From Stutzerimonas stutzeri (GTDB lineage Bacteria > Pseudomonadota > Gammaproteobacteria > Pseudomonadales > Pseudomonadaceae), in the NCBI RefSeq assembly GCF_019090095.1, contig NZ_JAGQFP010000002.1, positions 186,001 to 250,000 of the forward strand: a DNA stretch of 64,000 bases, read 5' to 3'. The notes under the pieces were generated by a model that did not search any database, was not told the DNA's origin, and was given only the letters and a program-made list of their open reading frames with translations. Positions 36,652-48,412 of this stretch are shown here, one piece after another. The position numbers and the translations under genes are program-made. Numbering within the stretch: the first letter of the stretch is position 1; each line of letters opens with the position of its first letter.

Positions 36652-37024
36652 CATTATTAGGTAAACCCAGGCCGAAGATAAGGCCCCGCGCCGCTTATTT
36701 CGCGGCGCGACGCACCGGCTTGGCGGCTCGGGTCGTTCGGCGCGTCCGGCAGGGACCACAGCGGCCGGCCGAACGCTCGCGAGTCCGTCGCCGCCTGAGT
36801 GTAGAAGAACATCCGCCGCCTCGCCGGCCCGCAGCCCTTGCGAGCGCTGCCATCGGCACTTGTCTGGCTATCGGCGGCAGCGCCGCGCAGGCTCAATCGG
36901 CCCGACGGACGGGAACCCTCGGCGCCCGTTGTGGGTCCGCTGCCTACCAGACCGTTGCCGTACGGCTGCACCTTCAGCCGTTCACGGGGTCCAAAAACTG
37001 CACACTCAGAGGGGAGAACCAGCC
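36652..37024. other. Intergenic region; possible remnant of a basic protein
   Basis: A 52-codon minus frame (36695-36853) ends in TRAAKPVRRAAK-stop just before the terminator at 36616-36651. That tail resembles histone-H1-like basic proteins, but the rest is Cys/Gly-rich and poor. It may be a decayed gene or chance. Otherwise no feature is seen until the ribosome site at 37014. Confidence 0.3.
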
Positions 37025-37336
37025 ATGTCCCGCTTCAGCCGCAAACCCACTACACGCGACGAGATCGAACGCGAGATCCACAACCTGATGACGGCGCTCG
37101 ACGACCTCAAGCACGACGCCGCGCAAGGATCCCGGCACCGCCTCGATTCGCTGCGCTCGCGCGCGGAATCGCTGTGGCACGACGCCGACTGGGATTCGCA
37201 CTGCCGCGACCTGTCCAGGCGCAGTCGAGATGCCAGCCGCATGGCCAAGGAATGCGTGCGTGAGCATCCGCTGAGCACCGTGGCGCTGGCCGCCGGCGCG
37301 GTAGCGCTGATCGGCTATCTGGTCAGCCGTCGCTGA
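37025..37336 (+). CDS. DUF883/ElaB-YqjD-like membrane-anchored protein
   Basis: 103 aa. A charged helical region (residues 10-80, TTRDEIEREIHNLMTALDDLKHDA ...) precedes a C-terminal membrane helix STVALAAGAVALIGYLVSRR. This is the layout of ElaB/YqjD/YgaM tail-anchored proteins, some of which bind ribosomes at the membrane in stationary phase. GGGGAG lies 8 bases upstream of the ATG at 37025. Followed 4 bp later by the next gene. Confidence 0.8.
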   Translation: MSRFSRKPTTRDEIEREIHNLMTALDDLKHDAAQGSRHRLDSLRSRAESLWHDADWDSHCRDLSRRSRDASRMAKECVREHPLSTVALAAGAVALIGYLVSRR

Positions 37337-37340
37337 CGCC

Positions 37341-37952
37341 ATGCTCAACGCCGAGACACCCCGCCTCAAGTTCGCCCTGTACGGCGCGCACTCCAGCCTG
37401 GGCAACGCCCTGCTCTGCGAGTTGTTGAGCCGCCAGCACGAGGCGGTCGCCCTGGTCGACGATCTCAACTCGATGACCGTCCGCCCGGGGCTGCGGGCCA
37501 AGACCGGCGACCTGTTCGACGCGATCAGCGTGTCGCAGAGCGTTGCCGGCATGGACGCGGTGATCTGCCTGTTCGACAGCCGCTCGGTGCCCACCGCCTC
37601 GGGCGAGGCGGCAGACACCCAGCCACATGATTTCTATCAGGCGGTCGACGCCTTGCTGTCCGGGTTACCGAAGGTCGACGTCGAGCGCCTGCTGCTGGTG
37701 GCCGACTTCAGTGCTCATGGCGCGGAACCGCAGGTGGCGGCAGCGCTGCAGCGGATCGCCGAGCATCCACTGAAGTGGACGCTGGTGGATGCCGAAACCG
37801 ACGGCGAAGACCTGTCGATCGAGGACTTCGCCAATCTCGAAGGCTTGCAGGAAGACGACCGTCGCGTGCAGCTCCGGCGCGTCGCCGCCGGCATGGTCGA
37901 CGAGCTGGAAACGCCGCAACATCTGCACCAGCAGATCCATTTCCGCCTCTGA
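37341..37952 (+). CDS. Rossmann-fold NAD(P)-binding protein (NmrA/epimerase-like)
   Basis: 203 aa. It starts LKFALYGAHSSLGNALLCELLSRQHEAVAL, where the usual GxxGxxG is replaced by GAHSSLG, a modified dinucleotide-binding loop. Later strands VDAVICLFDS and VERLLLVADFS fit an extended-SDR core without a visible YxxxK active site, so catalysis is doubtful. A nucleotide-binding or regulatory role is possible. It starts 4 bp after the ElaB-like gene, so the two are probably cotranscribed. It converges with aroE. Confidence 0.65.
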   Translation: MLNAETPRLKFALYGAHSSLGNALLCELLSRQHEAVALVDDLNSMTVRPGLRAKTGDLFDAISVSQSVAGMDAVICLFDSRSVPTASGEAADTQPHDFYQAVDALLSGLPKVDVERLLLVADFSAHGAEPQVAAALQRIAEHPLKWTLVDAETDGEDLSIEDFANLEGLQEDDRRVQLRRVAAGMVDELETPQHLHQQIHFRL

Positions 37953-37959
37953 GCGATCC

Positions 37960-38778
37960 TCAGCCGGCCAGCTGGCGGCGCAGGTGCGCCAGCACCGGCG
38001 CCGAGTCCGGTCGCACCCCACGCCAGAGTTCGAAAGCCGCCGCTGCCTGCTCGACCAGCATGCCCAGGCCGTCGCGGGTCTGCGCGCCAAGGTTTGCCGC
38101 CCACTGGCAGAACGGCGTCGGCGCCGCGCCGTACATCATGTCGTAGCAAAAGGTCGCGCCCGAGCCGATCAGGCTGTCGGCGAGGGGCGGCAATTCACCG
38201 CCGAGGCTGGCCGAGGTGCCATTGATGATCACGTCGAACGTGCCTTCTAGCTGCTCGAAGGCGCTGGCCTGCACCGGCCCCAGCTCGGCGAACTCGCCGG
38301 CCAACTGCTCGGCTCGGGCGACCGTGCGGTTGGCGATGACCAGCGCCGAAGGCTGCTGCGCGAGCAGGGGTTCGAGCACGCCACGCACCGCACCGCCGGC
38401 ACCCAGCAACAGGATGCGCTTGCCCTGCAGCGCCACACCGGCGTTATCCAGCAGATCGCGCACCAGACCGATTCCGTCGGTGTTGTCGCCCAGCAGCCTG
38501 CCGTCTTCAAGCTTCTTCAGGGTGTTGACCGCACCGGCGCGGCGCGCACGTTCGGTCAGCTGATCCGCCAGGCGATAGGCTTGCTCCTTGAACGGCACGG
38601 TGACATTGGCACCCAGCCCCTGGGCGAAGAACTCACGGGCGAAACCGGGAAAATCGTCCAGCGGGGCCAGCAACGGCTCGTAGCCAAGCGTCTGGTCGGT
38701 CTGCTCGGCGAACAGCCGGTGGATCTGCGGCGACTTGCTGTGAGCGATGGGGTTGCCGAATACGGCGTAGCGATCCAT
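37960..38778 (-). CDS. aroE: Shikimate dehydrogenase AroE
   Basis: 272 aa, normal length. Substrate site: [12 protein letters not shown] near residues 9-20 and the catalytic Lys in [11 protein letters not shown] near 58-68, with Asp in DNTDGIG near 98-104. NADP-binding loop GAGGAVRG near 126-133 and [10 protein letters not shown] thereafter. It reduces 3-dehydroshikimate in aromatic amino-acid synthesis. It is the first of the PA0025-like block, with hemF 40 bp upstream on the same strand and probably in the same operon. Confidence 0.95.
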   Translation of the reverse strand: MDRYAVFGNPIAHSKSPQIHRLFAEQTDQTLGYEPLLAPLDDFPGFAREFFAQGLGANVTVPFKEQAYRLADQLTERARRAGAVNTLKKLEDGRLLGDNTDGIGLVRDLLDNAGVALQGKRILLLGAGGAVRGVLEPLLAQQPSALVIANRTVARAEQLAGEFAELGPVQASAFEQLEGTFDVIINGTSASLGGELPPLADSLIGSGATFCYDMMYGAAPTPFCQWAANLGAQTRDGLGMLVEQAAAAFELWRGVRPDSAPVLAHLRRQLAG

Positions 38779-38817
38779 GGATGTCCTCGTCTGAAGCGGA
38801 GCTTGTCGTGGCCCGGG

Positions 38818-40867
<2,050 letters not shown>

Positions 40868-40893
40868 GCGGGGCCCGGCCGTCCTGCCAGCGA

Positions 40894-41451
40894 TCAGGAC
40901 GGCCGAATGACTTCGCCGTTGCGCAGATCGCGGATGGTGCTGGGGTTGCGCCGGCCACCCAGGCGGCCGTTGAGCACGGCGTCGAGCTGGCCGGGGAAAT
41001 ACTGCTCGACACGCAAACGCGAGCGCGCCGAAGGGCGGCCGGCCGGGTTCGCCGAGGTGGAGACCAGCGGCCCGGTCAGCGCACACAGCCGGGCAACCAA
41101 GGGGTGATCGGTGACACGCAGGGCCACGCTGTCGTGCTTGCCTGTTATCCAGTCCGGTAACCGCTGACGGTGCGGTACCAGCCAGGTGTTGGGCCCCGGC
41201 CAGGTGCCTGCCAGACGATCCAGCCAGCGTTCGGGCAGGTCTTCCAGCAAGAATTCGAACTGTTCGATGCAGTCGGCCACCAGGATCAGGCCCTTTTCCA
41301 CCGGTCGCTCCTTCAGCGCCAGCAAGCGGTGCACCGCATCGCTGTCCCAGGGATCGCACCCCAACCCCCAAACCGCTTCGGTCGGATAGGCGATGACGCC
41401 ACCCTTCCTGACCACCTGCGCCGTCCGCTGCACCCGCCAGTTACCGACCAT
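40894..41451 (-). CDS. tsaC: Threonylcarbamoyl-AMP synthase TsaC
   Basis: 185 aa, the short (YrdC-only) form. Motifs: [18 protein letters not shown] near 19-36, [12 protein letters not shown] near 46-57, and [15 protein letters not shown] near 126-140, which form the substrate cleft. It makes the threonylcarbamoyl adenylate used for t6A modification of ANN-decoding tRNAs. The ATG at 41451 (MVGNWRV) is preferred over 41493. Probably cotranscribed with dprA, 60 bp upstream. Confidence 0.94.
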   Translation of the reverse strand: MVGNWRVQRTAQVVRKGGVIAYPTEAVWGLGCDPWDSDAVHRLLALKERPVEKGLILVADCIEQFEFLLEDLPERWLDRLAGTWPGPNTWLVPHRQRLPDWITGKHDSVALRVTDHPLVARLCALTGPLVSTSANPAGRPSARSRLRVEQYFPGQLDAVLNGRLGGRRNPSTIRDLRNGEVIRPS

Positions 41452-41511
41452 TCGCACCCCCCGTTTAGACTGAGGCGCAGTGTACCCGCGCATGCTGCTG
41501 CACAGCCACGC

Positions 41512-42603
41512 TCAAGCGGTCCGCGCGACCCAGAGACCATTTTCACAAGCCACCAGCCCTTCGATTTCCAGCTCGGTCAGTTCCGCCAGGACCTGCGCCA
41601 GCGGCTGCGTCACCGCCGCGGCGAGGCTCTCGCTGGACATCGACCCGGCAATGAGCTGGGCCAGCAGCGGATGTGCTGGCCGCTTTGGTTGAGGCTCGCC
41701 GACTGCGGTCGTTTGCTGCCAGCCCTGGAGGGCCTGCAGGATATCGTCAACGCCCTCGACCAGCGCTGCGCCTTGGCGGATCAGCTGATGGCAACCGCGG
41801 GCGCCGGGGTGATGAATCGAACCGGGGATGGCGTAGACCTCGCGGCCTTGTTCGGCGGCGAGCCGGGCGGTAATCAGCGAACCACTCGAGGGGCTGGCCT
41901 CGACCACCAGCACGCCGAGCGATAGCCCGCTGATGATGCGGTTGCGCCGCGGAAAGTTGGAGGCGTGCGGCGCACAGTCCAGGGGGAGTTCGGAGACCAG
42001 CGCACCGCCACCCTCGACGATGCGTCCGGCCAGGCCGACATGCCGACGCGGGTAGAGCTGCTGCAGACCGGTCCCCAGCACCGCGATCGTTCGTCCGTCT
42101 ACGTCCAGCGCGCCCTGGTGCGCGGCACCGTCGATGCCGAGCGCCAGGCCGCTGGTGATGACGAAGCCGCCCTTGGCGAGGCTGCGGGCGAACGCGGTGG
42201 CGTTGTCCAAGCCCGGGCGTGAGGCGCGACGGCTGCCTACCATGGCCAGCTGGGGGCGCTCGAGCAGGCTCGGATCGCCCTCGACGAACAGCAGCGGCGG
42301 AGCATCCGGCAGCTCGGCCAACAGAGCGGGGTAGTCGGGGCTGTCCCAAACCACCACATGATGGTCTGGCTGCTCCAGCCAGCGCAGCGCCAGGGCCGCG
42401 CGCTCACGTATCGCCGGGCTGCGTCGGGGTTCGGCACAGCTGCCCGGCAGGCCCAGTGCACGCCAGGCGGCGGCCGGTGCACTGAGCGCGGAAGCAGCGT
42501 CGGGGAAGGCACTGAGCAGTTTATGCAGTCGCCGCGGGCCGAGGTCCGGCAGTAGATGCAGGCGCAGGCGCGCTTCCAGTTCGGCAGGGGATATAGCAGG
42601 CAT
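41512..42603 (-). CDS. dprA: DNA processing protein DprA
   Basis: 363 aa. SAM-like N-terminus, then the DprA Rossmann-like core: PQLAMVGSRRASRPGLDNATAFA near 116-138, FVITSGLALGIDGAAHQGAL near 147-166, and NFPRRNRIISGLSLGVLVVEA near 211-231. A C-terminal winged-helix DML1-like domain follows (AQLIAGSMSSESLAAAVTQPLAQVLAELTELEIEGLV). DprA loads RecA on incoming single strands in natural transformation, notable because P. stutzeri is naturally competent. The start at 42603 is used; the in-frame extension to 42717 runs through the MITE-split terminator and is artefactual. Confidence 0.94.
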   Translation of the reverse strand: MPAISPAELEARLRLHLLPDLGPRRLHKLLSAFPDAASALSAPAAAWRALGLPGSCAEPRRSPAIRERAALALRWLEQPDHHVVVWDSPDYPALLAELPDAPPLLFVEGDPSLLERPQLAMVGSRRASRPGLDNATAFARSLAKGGFVITSGLALGIDGAAHQGALDVDGRTIAVLGTGLQQLYPRRHVGLAGRIVEGGGALVSELPLDCAPHASNFPRRNRIISGLSLGVLVVEASPSSGSLITARLAAEQGREVYAIPGSIHHPGARGCHQLIRQGAALVEGVDDILQALQGWQQTTAVGEPQPKRPAHPLLAQLIAGSMSSESLAAAVTQPLAQVLAELTELEIEGLVACENGLWVARTA

Positions 42604-42656
42604 GGGTGAGCATTCCTTGTCTCGTCGCACCGCATCCATGCGGTGGTGTCGGCTGT

Positions 42657-42826
42657 AAAAAAAAGCCCCGCATTCAGGCTGCGTGAAAACGTAGCGAGCG
42701 AAGGTTAAGCAAGGCAAAAACAGGCGAGGAAGCGGAGTTTACGAGCTGTAAATGAGCATTCCGAGCCTGTTTTTAACGCGGCATAACCGAGCGCAGTAGT
42801 TTTCACACAGTCTGATCAGCGGGGCT
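42657..42826 (-). terminator. lysM terminator split by a MITE-like insertion
   Basis: On minus, AGCCCCGC (42826-42819) and GCGGGGCT (42671-42664) form an 8-bp stem, followed by T8 (42664-42657). The hairpin loop holds a 140-bp palindromic element (42675-42814) plus a few bases. Without the insert, it is an ordinary intrinsic terminator placed 8 bases after the lysM stop. Confidence 0.85.
42675..42814. mobile_element. 140-bp palindromic MITE-like element, copy 1
   Basis: Terminal inverted repeats CAGGCTGCGTGAAAAC and GTTTTCACACAGTCTG match at 14 of 16 positions. The interior is an imperfect palindrome throughout: GAGCGAAGGTTA/TAACCGAGC, AAAAACAGGC/GCCTGTTTTT, and TTTAC-GAGCT-GTAAA at the apex. 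No coding capacity. A second copy of identical length lies at 44538-44677. It sits in the loop of the lysM terminator. Confidence 0.8.
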
Positions 42827-42832
42827 CGGGAA

Positions 42833-43858
42833 TCAAGGATTACGAACCTTATCCATCACCGACAGCGAGCGCGTCGCCTGCAGGACCAGGCCATAGCTGA
42901 GCTTGTCGTAGGTACGGAAGACCATCAGCAACCCGGACCGCTCATCGGGGATCTTGACCCGTTCACCCGTCACCCGATCGCGTACGGTTTCGCCGGTTTT
43001 GTACACCGCCAGCACGTTGCCGATGCTGAGCCCGTCACGCGCGCCCTTGTTCAGGGTGACCACATCGAACTGGCCGATCTGGGTCACGCCCCGCGGGACG
43101 TCGAGAATCACGCCGTTGACTTCGCCTTTCGGCTCGCTGGGCATGAAGGTGGAATTCACCGCCCGCTCTTCGCTGGGGAACATGCGATCGCCAAGACGGA
43201 CTTCCTGGGTGACCCGGGTGAGCATCATGGTGGCGATGTCGCCCTCCATGTCCAGCAGCTCGGCAGTGCCCACGTCGTCGGCATTAATGCCGAGGAACTC
43301 CTGGGTGTCGGGGTCCAGATAGGTCTTGCCCTGACGGAAGATGCCGTAAACCTTGATGTTGTCCTGGAACTCACCGCGACCGTAGACGCGATCGCCCGCA
43401 CCACTGATGACGCGCTCGGCGTTGCCCGCGACGATGTACGGGGCGGCCTGGAATTCAGCGGCGTCGTCGACGATACGGTTGCTCAACAGGAAGCTGTTGA
43501 TGGCTTCCAGCGGGATGGTGCTGATCGCCTCGGCCATGGGCGTGGTGCGAACGGTCGGCGAGAGTTTGATGGTGCCGCGCGACGCGCCGCGGTTGAGCAT
43601 GATGCGCGGCTGGCCGTCGATGTAGACCAGACTCAGGCTGTCGCCGGGATAGATCAGGTGCGGGTTTTCCACCTGCGGATTGGCGTGCCACAGCTCCGGC
43701 CATTTCCAGGGTTCCTTGAGAAAGCGCCCGGAAATGTCCCAGAGCGTGTCACCTTTCACCACGGTGTATTGCTCGGGATGGCCATCCTTGAGCGCTACAG
43801 CGGCGTGCGCCAGGCCGCTGGCCGCGACCAGCAGCAGGGCGAGTAGTGATTTCCTCAT
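42833..43858 (-). CDS. LysM domain peptidoglycan-binding protein
   Basis: 341 aa. Signal peptide MRKSLLALLLVAASGLAHAA, then one LysM domain at residues 30-79 (YTVVKGDTLWDISGRFLK ... LIYPGDSLSLVYI), which binds peptidoglycan glycan chains. The 250-residue remainder is β-rich without known enzyme motifs. This is the PA0020-type protein found between dprA and def in pseudomonads. It is divergent from def. The ATG at 43858 is preferred; in-frame upstream codons lack a ribosome site. Confidence 0.9.
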   Translation of the reverse strand: MRKSLLALLLVAASGLAHAAVALKDGHPEQYTVVKGDTLWDISGRFLKEPWKWPELWHANPQVENPHLIYPGDSLSLVYIDGQPRIMLNRGASRGTIKLSPTVRTTPMAEAISTIPLEAINSFLLSNRIVDDAAEFQAAPYIVAGNAERVISGAGDRVYGRGEFQDNIKVYGIFRQGKTYLDPDTQEFLGINADDVGTAELLDMEGDIATMMLTRVTQEVRLGDRMFPSEERAVNSTFMPSEPKGEVNGVILDVPRGVTQIGQFDVVTLNKGARDGLSIGNVLAVYKTGETVRDRVTGERVKIPDERSGLLMVFRTYDKLSYGLVLQATRSLSVMDKVRNP

Positions 43859-44006
43859 GTGGTGAATCCCTTTATGATGTGCCTTCACGTAAAGCGCCCT
43901 AGCGCCGCAGAAACCCTTGTGGAAAGCGGCGTTAAGCCGTTTACAAGCTGCCCGGCATCTTAGCAGCGGCTTTTGACTTTATTCCATAAGTGCATCACAA
44001 ACGCAT

Positions 44007-44513
44007 ATGGCAATCCTGAACATCCTAGAATTTCCCGATCCACGCCTGCGCACCATCGCCAAGCCGGTGGACGTGGTCGACGACGGCATTCGTCAGCTGA
44101 TCGACGACATGTTCGAGACCATGTACGACGCCCCGGGCATCGGCCTGGCCGCGACGCAGGTCAATGTGCACAAGCGCGTGGTGGTCATGGACCTGTCCGA
44201 GGACAGGTCCGAGCCGCGGGTCTTCATCAATCCCGAGTTCGAGTTTCTGACCGACGAGATGGAGCAGTACCAGGAAGGATGCCTGTCGGTGCCGGGCTTC
44301 TACGAGAACGTGGATCGACCGCAGAAGGTCAAGGTCAAGGCGCTGGACCGCGACGGCCAGCCCTACGAGCTGATCGCCGAAGGCCTGCTCGCGGTGTGCA
44401 TCCAGCACGAATGCGATCACCTCAACGGCAAACTGTTCGTCGACTACCTCTCCAACCTCAAGCGCGACCGGATCAAGAAGAAGCTCGAAAAGCTTCACCG
44501 TCAGCAGGCTTGA
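44007..44513 (+). CDS. def: Peptide deformylase
   Basis: 168 aa, with all three motifs: GIGLAATQ at 44-51, EGCLS at 90-94 (Cys92 a metal ligand), and QHECDH at 133-138 (His134 and His138). It removes N-formyl groups from nascent proteins in the cytosol. The ATG at 44007 overlaps no neighbour. It is followed by a terminator that now holds a MITE-like insert, so readthrough to fmt may be altered compared with relatives where def-fmt-rsmB form one operon. Confidence 0.96.
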   Translation: MAILNILEFPDPRLRTIAKPVDVVDDGIRQLIDDMFETMYDAPGIGLAATQVNVHKRVVVMDLSEDRSEPRVFINPEFEFLTDEMEQYQEGCLSVPGFYENVDRPQKVKVKALDRDGQPYELIAEGLLAVCIQHECDHLNGKLFVDYLSNLKRDRIKKKLEKLHRQQA

Positions 44514-44523
44514 TCACCGACCC

Positions 44524-44691
44524 AAAGGCTTGCAGCGCAGGCTGTTTGAAAACGTAGCGAGCGAAGGTCAGGCAAGGCAAAAACAGACGAAAAAGCGCAG
44601 TTTACGCGTTGTAAATGAGCATTTTGAGGCTGTTTTTAACGCAGCATGACCGAGCGCAGTAGTTTTCATGCAGCTTGCAGCAAGCCTTTTT
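44524..44691 (+). terminator. def terminator split by a MITE-like insertion
   Basis: AAAGGCTTGC (44524-44533) and GCAAGCCTTT (44680-44689) form a perfect 10-bp stem, followed by a T-run (44687-44691). The loop is the 140-bp element 44538-44677 plus AGCG and two other bases. Without the insert, it is a standard terminator 10 bases after the def stop. Confidence 0.85.
44538..44677. mobile_element. 140-bp palindromic MITE-like element, copy 2
   Basis: TIRs CAGGCTGTTTGAAAAC and GTTTTCATGCAGCTTG match at 13 of 16 positions. The inner structure is the same as in copy 1 (AAAAACAG / CTGTTTTT arms; TTTAC-GCGTT-GTAAA apex), with point differences scattered along both arms. Same length, 140 bp, and again sits in the loop of an intrinsic terminator. 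Confidence 0.8.
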
Positions 44692-44707
44692 CATTGATGA
44701 GTCCCCT

Positions 44708-45637
44708 ATGCGCATCGTTTTTGCCGGTACCCCGGAATTCGCCGCCCAGCATCTGCAGGCCCTGCTCGACGCCGGTCGTCAGGTGGTGGCGGTCTATACC
44801 CAGCCGGATCGGCCGGCCGGGCGCGGGCAGAAGCTGATGCCCAGCCCTGTCAAGCAGCTCGCCCTGCAGCACGGGATTCCCGTCTATCAACCGCAGACCT
44901 TGCGCGACCCCGCGGCCCAGAGCGAACTGGCCGAGCTGAACGCGGACCTGATGGTGGTCGTAGCCTACGGATTAATTCTGCCGCAAGCCGTGCTCGATCT
45001 GCCGCGCCTGGGCTGCATCAACAGTCACGCCTCGCTGCTGCCGCGCTGGCGAGGCGCCGCGCCGATCCAGCGCGCGGTCGAAGCCGGCGACAGCGAATCC
45101 GGTGTAACCGTGATGCAGATGGAAGCGGGACTGGATACCGGACCGATGCTGCTCAAGGTCAGCACACCGATCACGACTGAGGACACCGGCGGCAGCCTGC
45201 ATGACCGGCTGGCCGTCCTAGGTGCGGATGCGGTGGTGAAGGCGGTCGCCGCGCTCGAAGCCGGCACACTCAGCGGCGAGGTGCAGGACGACAGCCAGGC
45301 TACCTACGCACACAAGCTGAACAAGGACGAGGCGCGCCTCGACTGGAGCCGTCCGGCGGCGGAGCTGGAGCGTCTGGTACGGGCGTTTCATCCCTGGCCG
45401 ATCTGCCATAGCCGGCTGGATGAGGCCGCCGTGAAGATTCACGCGGCTCGCCAGATTCCAGGGCAGGGTGCCCCCGGCCAGATCCTCGACGCCAGCAAGG
45501 ATGGGCTGCAGGTCGCGTGCGGCGAAGGTTCGCTGCTGCTCACCCGGCTGCAACTGCCGAACGGCAAGCCGCTGAACTTCGGCGAGCTGTACAACAGCCG
45601 ACGCGAGCAGTTCGCGCCGGACAAGGTGTTCGAATAA
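44708..45637 (+). CDS. fmt: Methionyl-tRNA formyltransferase
   Basis: 309 aa. Begins [16 protein letters not shown], typical Fmt. Catalytic Asn105 and His107 lie in GCINSHAS, followed by [16 protein letters not shown] at 109-124. C-terminal Formyl_trans_C domain from about 205. It formylates initiator Met-tRNA using 10-formyl-THF. The ATG at 44708 is used. Its stop TAA shares one base with the rsmB ATG, indicating translational coupling. Confidence 0.96.
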   Translation: MRIVFAGTPEFAAQHLQALLDAGRQVVAVYTQPDRPAGRGQKLMPSPVKQLALQHGIPVYQPQTLRDPAAQSELAELNADLMVVVAYGLILPQAVLDLPRLGCINSHASLLPRWRGAAPIQRAVEAGDSESGVTVMQMEAGLDTGPMLLKVSTPITTEDTGGSLHDRLAVLGADAVVKAVAALEAGTLSGEVQDDSQATYAHKLNKDEARLDWSRPAAELERLVRAFHPWPICHSRLDEAAVKIHAARQIPGQGAPGQILDASKDGLQVACGEGSLLLTRLQLPNGKPLNFGELYNSRREQFAPDKVFE

Positions 45638-46968
45638 TGTCGATGAACCCGCGCCTCGCCGCGGCGCGTGCACTCAGCACGGTGCTGTCCGGCAAGGCCT
45701 CGCTGAACAGCAGCCTGCCCGAGGTACTGGGCAAGGTCGAGGCACGCGATCGCGGGCTGACCCAGGAACTGGCGTTCGGTGCAGCTCGCTGGCAACCGCG
45801 CCTCGTCGGCCTTGCCGAGCGCCTGCTGCAAAAGCCGTTCAAGGCGGCCGACCGCGACGTCGAAGCGTTGCTGCTGGTCGGCCTCTATCAGCTGTTCTAC
45901 ACCCGTATTCCGCCGCATGCGGCCATCGGAGAAACCGTCGGCTGCGTGGAAAAGCTGAGAAAGCCCTGGGCCAAGGGACTGCTCAACGCCGTGCTGCGCA
46001 ACGCCCAGCGTGACGGTGAAGCCTTGTTCGCCGAGCTGGAGCGCGACCCGGTGATCCGCTTCGCCCATCCCCGCTGGCTACAGAAATCGCTGAAGGCGCA
46101 CTGGCCCGAACATTGGCAGGCCATCTGCACCGCGAACAACCTCCACCCGCCGATGATGCTGCGGGTCAACCGCCGTCAGGTGACGCGCGACGCCTACCTT
46201 GGCGAGCTGCAGAGCGCCGGCCTCGAAGCCTTTCCTTGCGACCATAGCGACGACGGCATTCGCCTGGCCGAGGCCTGCGACGTCAACCAGCTGCCCGGCT
46301 TTGCCGAGGGCCGGGTCAGCGTGCAGGACGAAGCCGCGCAGCTCGCGGCCGGCCTGCTCGACCTGGCACCCGGCCAGCGGGTGCTGGACGCCTGCTGCGC
46401 GCCCGGCGGCAAGACCTGCCACATCCTCGAACGCGAGCCGGCACTGGCGGAGGTGGTCGCGCTGGACCTGGAGCCTAAGCGGCTGCAGCGCGTTCAGGAA
46501 AACCTCGAGCGCCTACAGTTGCAAGCCAAACTGGTCGCAGCCGATGCGCGCGCGACCGACGTTTGGTGGGACGGCCAGCCGTTCCAGCGCGTTCTGCTCG
46601 ACGCACCCTGCTCGGCGACGGGCGTGATTCGTCGTCACCCGGACATCAAGCTGGCCCGTCAGGCCGATGACATCGCGCCGCTGGCGACACTGCAAGGCGA
46701 GATGCTCGACGCGCTCTGGCCGACGCTGGCGGTCGGCGGCGTGCTGCTCTACGCCACCTGTTCGGTACTGCCGACCGAGAACCGCGAGGTGATCGAAGCC
46801 TTCCTGGCGCGCATGCCGGGCGCGCGCGAACTGGCGCTACCGAGCGGATTCGGTATCGAGCAGTCTCACGGTCGCCAGCTGTTGCCGCAGGAAGACGGGC
46901 ACGACGGTTTCTATTACGCCAAGCTGATGAAGGTTTCAGCCCAACCCAGCGGGCAGAAACCCAGATGA
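45637..46968 (+). CDS. rsmB: 16S rRNA (cytosine-967-C5) methyltransferase RsmB
   Basis: 443 aa. NusB-like N-terminal domain (residues 5-130), then a SAM-dependent Rossmann core with [17 protein letters not shown] near 249-265 and the catalytic [19 protein letters not shown] near 318-336, whose Cys is in PCS. A second cysteine in CCAPGG is the release base. It methylates C967 of 16S rRNA. The ATG overlaps the fmt stop. The synonym is sun. Confidence 0.95.
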   Translation: MSMNPRLAAARALSTVLSGKASLNSSLPEVLGKVEARDRGLTQELAFGAARWQPRLVGLAERLLQKPFKAADRDVEALLLVGLYQLFYTRIPPHAAIGETVGCVEKLRKPWAKGLLNAVLRNAQRDGEALFAELERDPVIRFAHPRWLQKSLKAHWPEHWQAICTANNLHPPMMLRVNRRQVTRDAYLGELQSAGLEAFPCDHSDDGIRLAEACDVNQLPGFAEGRVSVQDEAAQLAAGLLDLAPGQRVLDACCAPGGKTCHILEREPALAEVVALDLEPKRLQRVQENLERLQLQAKLVAADARATDVWWDGQPFQRVLLDAPCSATGVIRRHPDIKLARQADDIAPLATLQGEMLDALWPTLAVGGVLLYATCSVLPTENREVIEAFLARMPGARELALPSGFGIEQSHGRQLLPQEDGHDGFYYAKLMKVSAQPSGQKPR

Positions 46969-47022
46969 GCCCAGCCCTAACATGGTTGCCACAGCCAGCA
47001 GCCGCCTTTCAGGAGTGATCAC

Positions 47023-48396
47023 GTGAAGATCATCATTCTCGGTGCAGGGCAGGTCGGCGGCACGCTTGCCGAAAACCTTGCCAGCGAAGCCAACGACATC
47101 ACCGTGGTCGATACCGATGTCGATCGCCTGCGTGACCTGGGCGACCGCCTGGACATCCGCACCGTGGTCGGCCGCGGCTCGTTCCCGACGGTACTGCGCC
47201 AGGCGGGCGCGGACGATGCCGACATGCTGGTGGCGGTGACCAACAGCGACGAAACCAACATGGTCGCCTGCCAGGTCGCCTACACGCTGTTCCATACGCC
47301 GACGAAGATCGCCCGGGTGCGCGAATCGGTGTACCTGACCCGCTCCGGCCTGTTCAGCAACGAAGCGATCCCGGTCGACGTGTTGATCAGCCCCGAGCAG
47401 GTGGTGACCAACTACATCAAGCGGCTGATCGAGCATCCCGGTTCGCTGCAGGTGATCGACTTCGCCGAGGGCAAGGCACAGCTGGTCGCCGTGCGCGCCT
47501 ATTACGGCGGCCCACTGGTAGGCCAGGAGCTGCGCCAGCTGCGCAAGCACATGCCCAATGTCGATACCCGTGTGGCCGCGATCTTCCGCCGTAATCAGGC
47601 GATCCTGCCGCAGGGCGACACGGTGATCGAGGCCGACGACGAGGTGTTCTTCATCGCCGCGCGAGGGCACATTCGCGCCGTGATGAGCGAGATGCGCCGG
47701 CTCGACGACAGCTACCGGCGCATCGTCATCGCCGGTGGCGGGCATATCGGCGAGCGCCTCGCCGAAGCCATCGAAAGCCGCTATCAGGTGAAGATCATCG
47801 AGTCGAACCCGGCCCGCTGCCGCCACCTCTCCGACACCCTGGACAGCACCATCATCCTGCAGGGCAGCGCGTCCGACCGCGACCTGCTGGTGGAGGAGAA
47901 CATCAACGACGCCGACGTGTTCCTCGCCCTGACCAACGACGACGAAGCCAACATCATGTCGTCGCTGCTGGCCAAGCGCCTCGGCGCGCGCAAGGTGATG
48001 TGCATCATCAACAACCCGGCCTATGTGGACCTGGTCCAGGGCGGCGAGATCGACATCGCCATCAGCCCGCAGCTGGCCACCATCGGCACCTTGCTGACCC
48101 ACGTGCGCCGCGGCGACATCGTCAGTGCACATTCGCTGCGCCGGGGCGCGGCCGAGGCCATCGAAGTGATCGCCCACGGCGACCCGCGCTCGAGCAAGGT
48201 GGTCGGACGCGCCATCGGCAAGATCGCCCTGCCGCCAGGCACCACCATCGGCGCGGTGATCCGCGACGAAGAGGTGCTGATCGCCCACGACAACACGGTC
48301 ATTGCGTCGGGCGATCACGTCATCCTGTTCCTCGTCGACAAAAAGCACATCCGCGATGTGGAACGCCTGTTCCAGGCTGGGTTGACCTTCTTCTAA
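47023..48396 (+). CDS. trkA: Trk system potassium uptake regulator TrkA
   Basis: 457 aa, the full two-repeat form. The first TrkA-N starts [20 protein letters not shown], the second [18 protein letters not shown] near residue 236. Each is followed by a TrkA-C domain. It is the NAD-binding cytosolic subunit of the Trk channel; the TrkH/G gene is not in this window. The start is a GTG at 47023 with AGGAG upstream. It converges with doeD across 16 bp. Confidence 0.95.
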   Translation: MKIIILGAGQVGGTLAENLASEANDITVVDTDVDRLRDLGDRLDIRTVVGRGSFPTVLRQAGADDADMLVAVTNSDETNMVACQVAYTLFHTPTKIARVRESVYLTRSGLFSNEAIPVDVLISPEQVVTNYIKRLIEHPGSLQVIDFAEGKAQLVAVRAYYGGPLVGQELRQLRKHMPNVDTRVAAIFRRNQAILPQGDTVIEADDEVFFIAARGHIRAVMSEMRRLDDSYRRIVIAGGGHIGERLAEAIESRYQVKIIESNPARCRHLSDTLDSTIILQGSASDRDLLVEENINDADVFLALTNDDEANIMSSLLAKRLGARKVMCIINNPAYVDLVQGGEIDIAISPQLATIGTLLTHVRRGDIVSAHSLRRGAAEAIEVIAHGDPRSSKVVGRAIGKIALPPGTTIGAVIRDEEVLIAHDNTVIASGDHVILFLVDKKHIRDVERLFQAGLTFF

Positions 48397-48412
48397 AGGG
48401 CAACGGGGTGCC

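Noticed and set aside
41512..42717. DprA extended to 42717
   Set aside because: The extra 38 residues would be read through the split lysM terminator and the edge of the MITE; the true start is at 42603.
46936..48348. 470-aa minus-strand open frame
   Set aside because: Antisense shadow of trkA.
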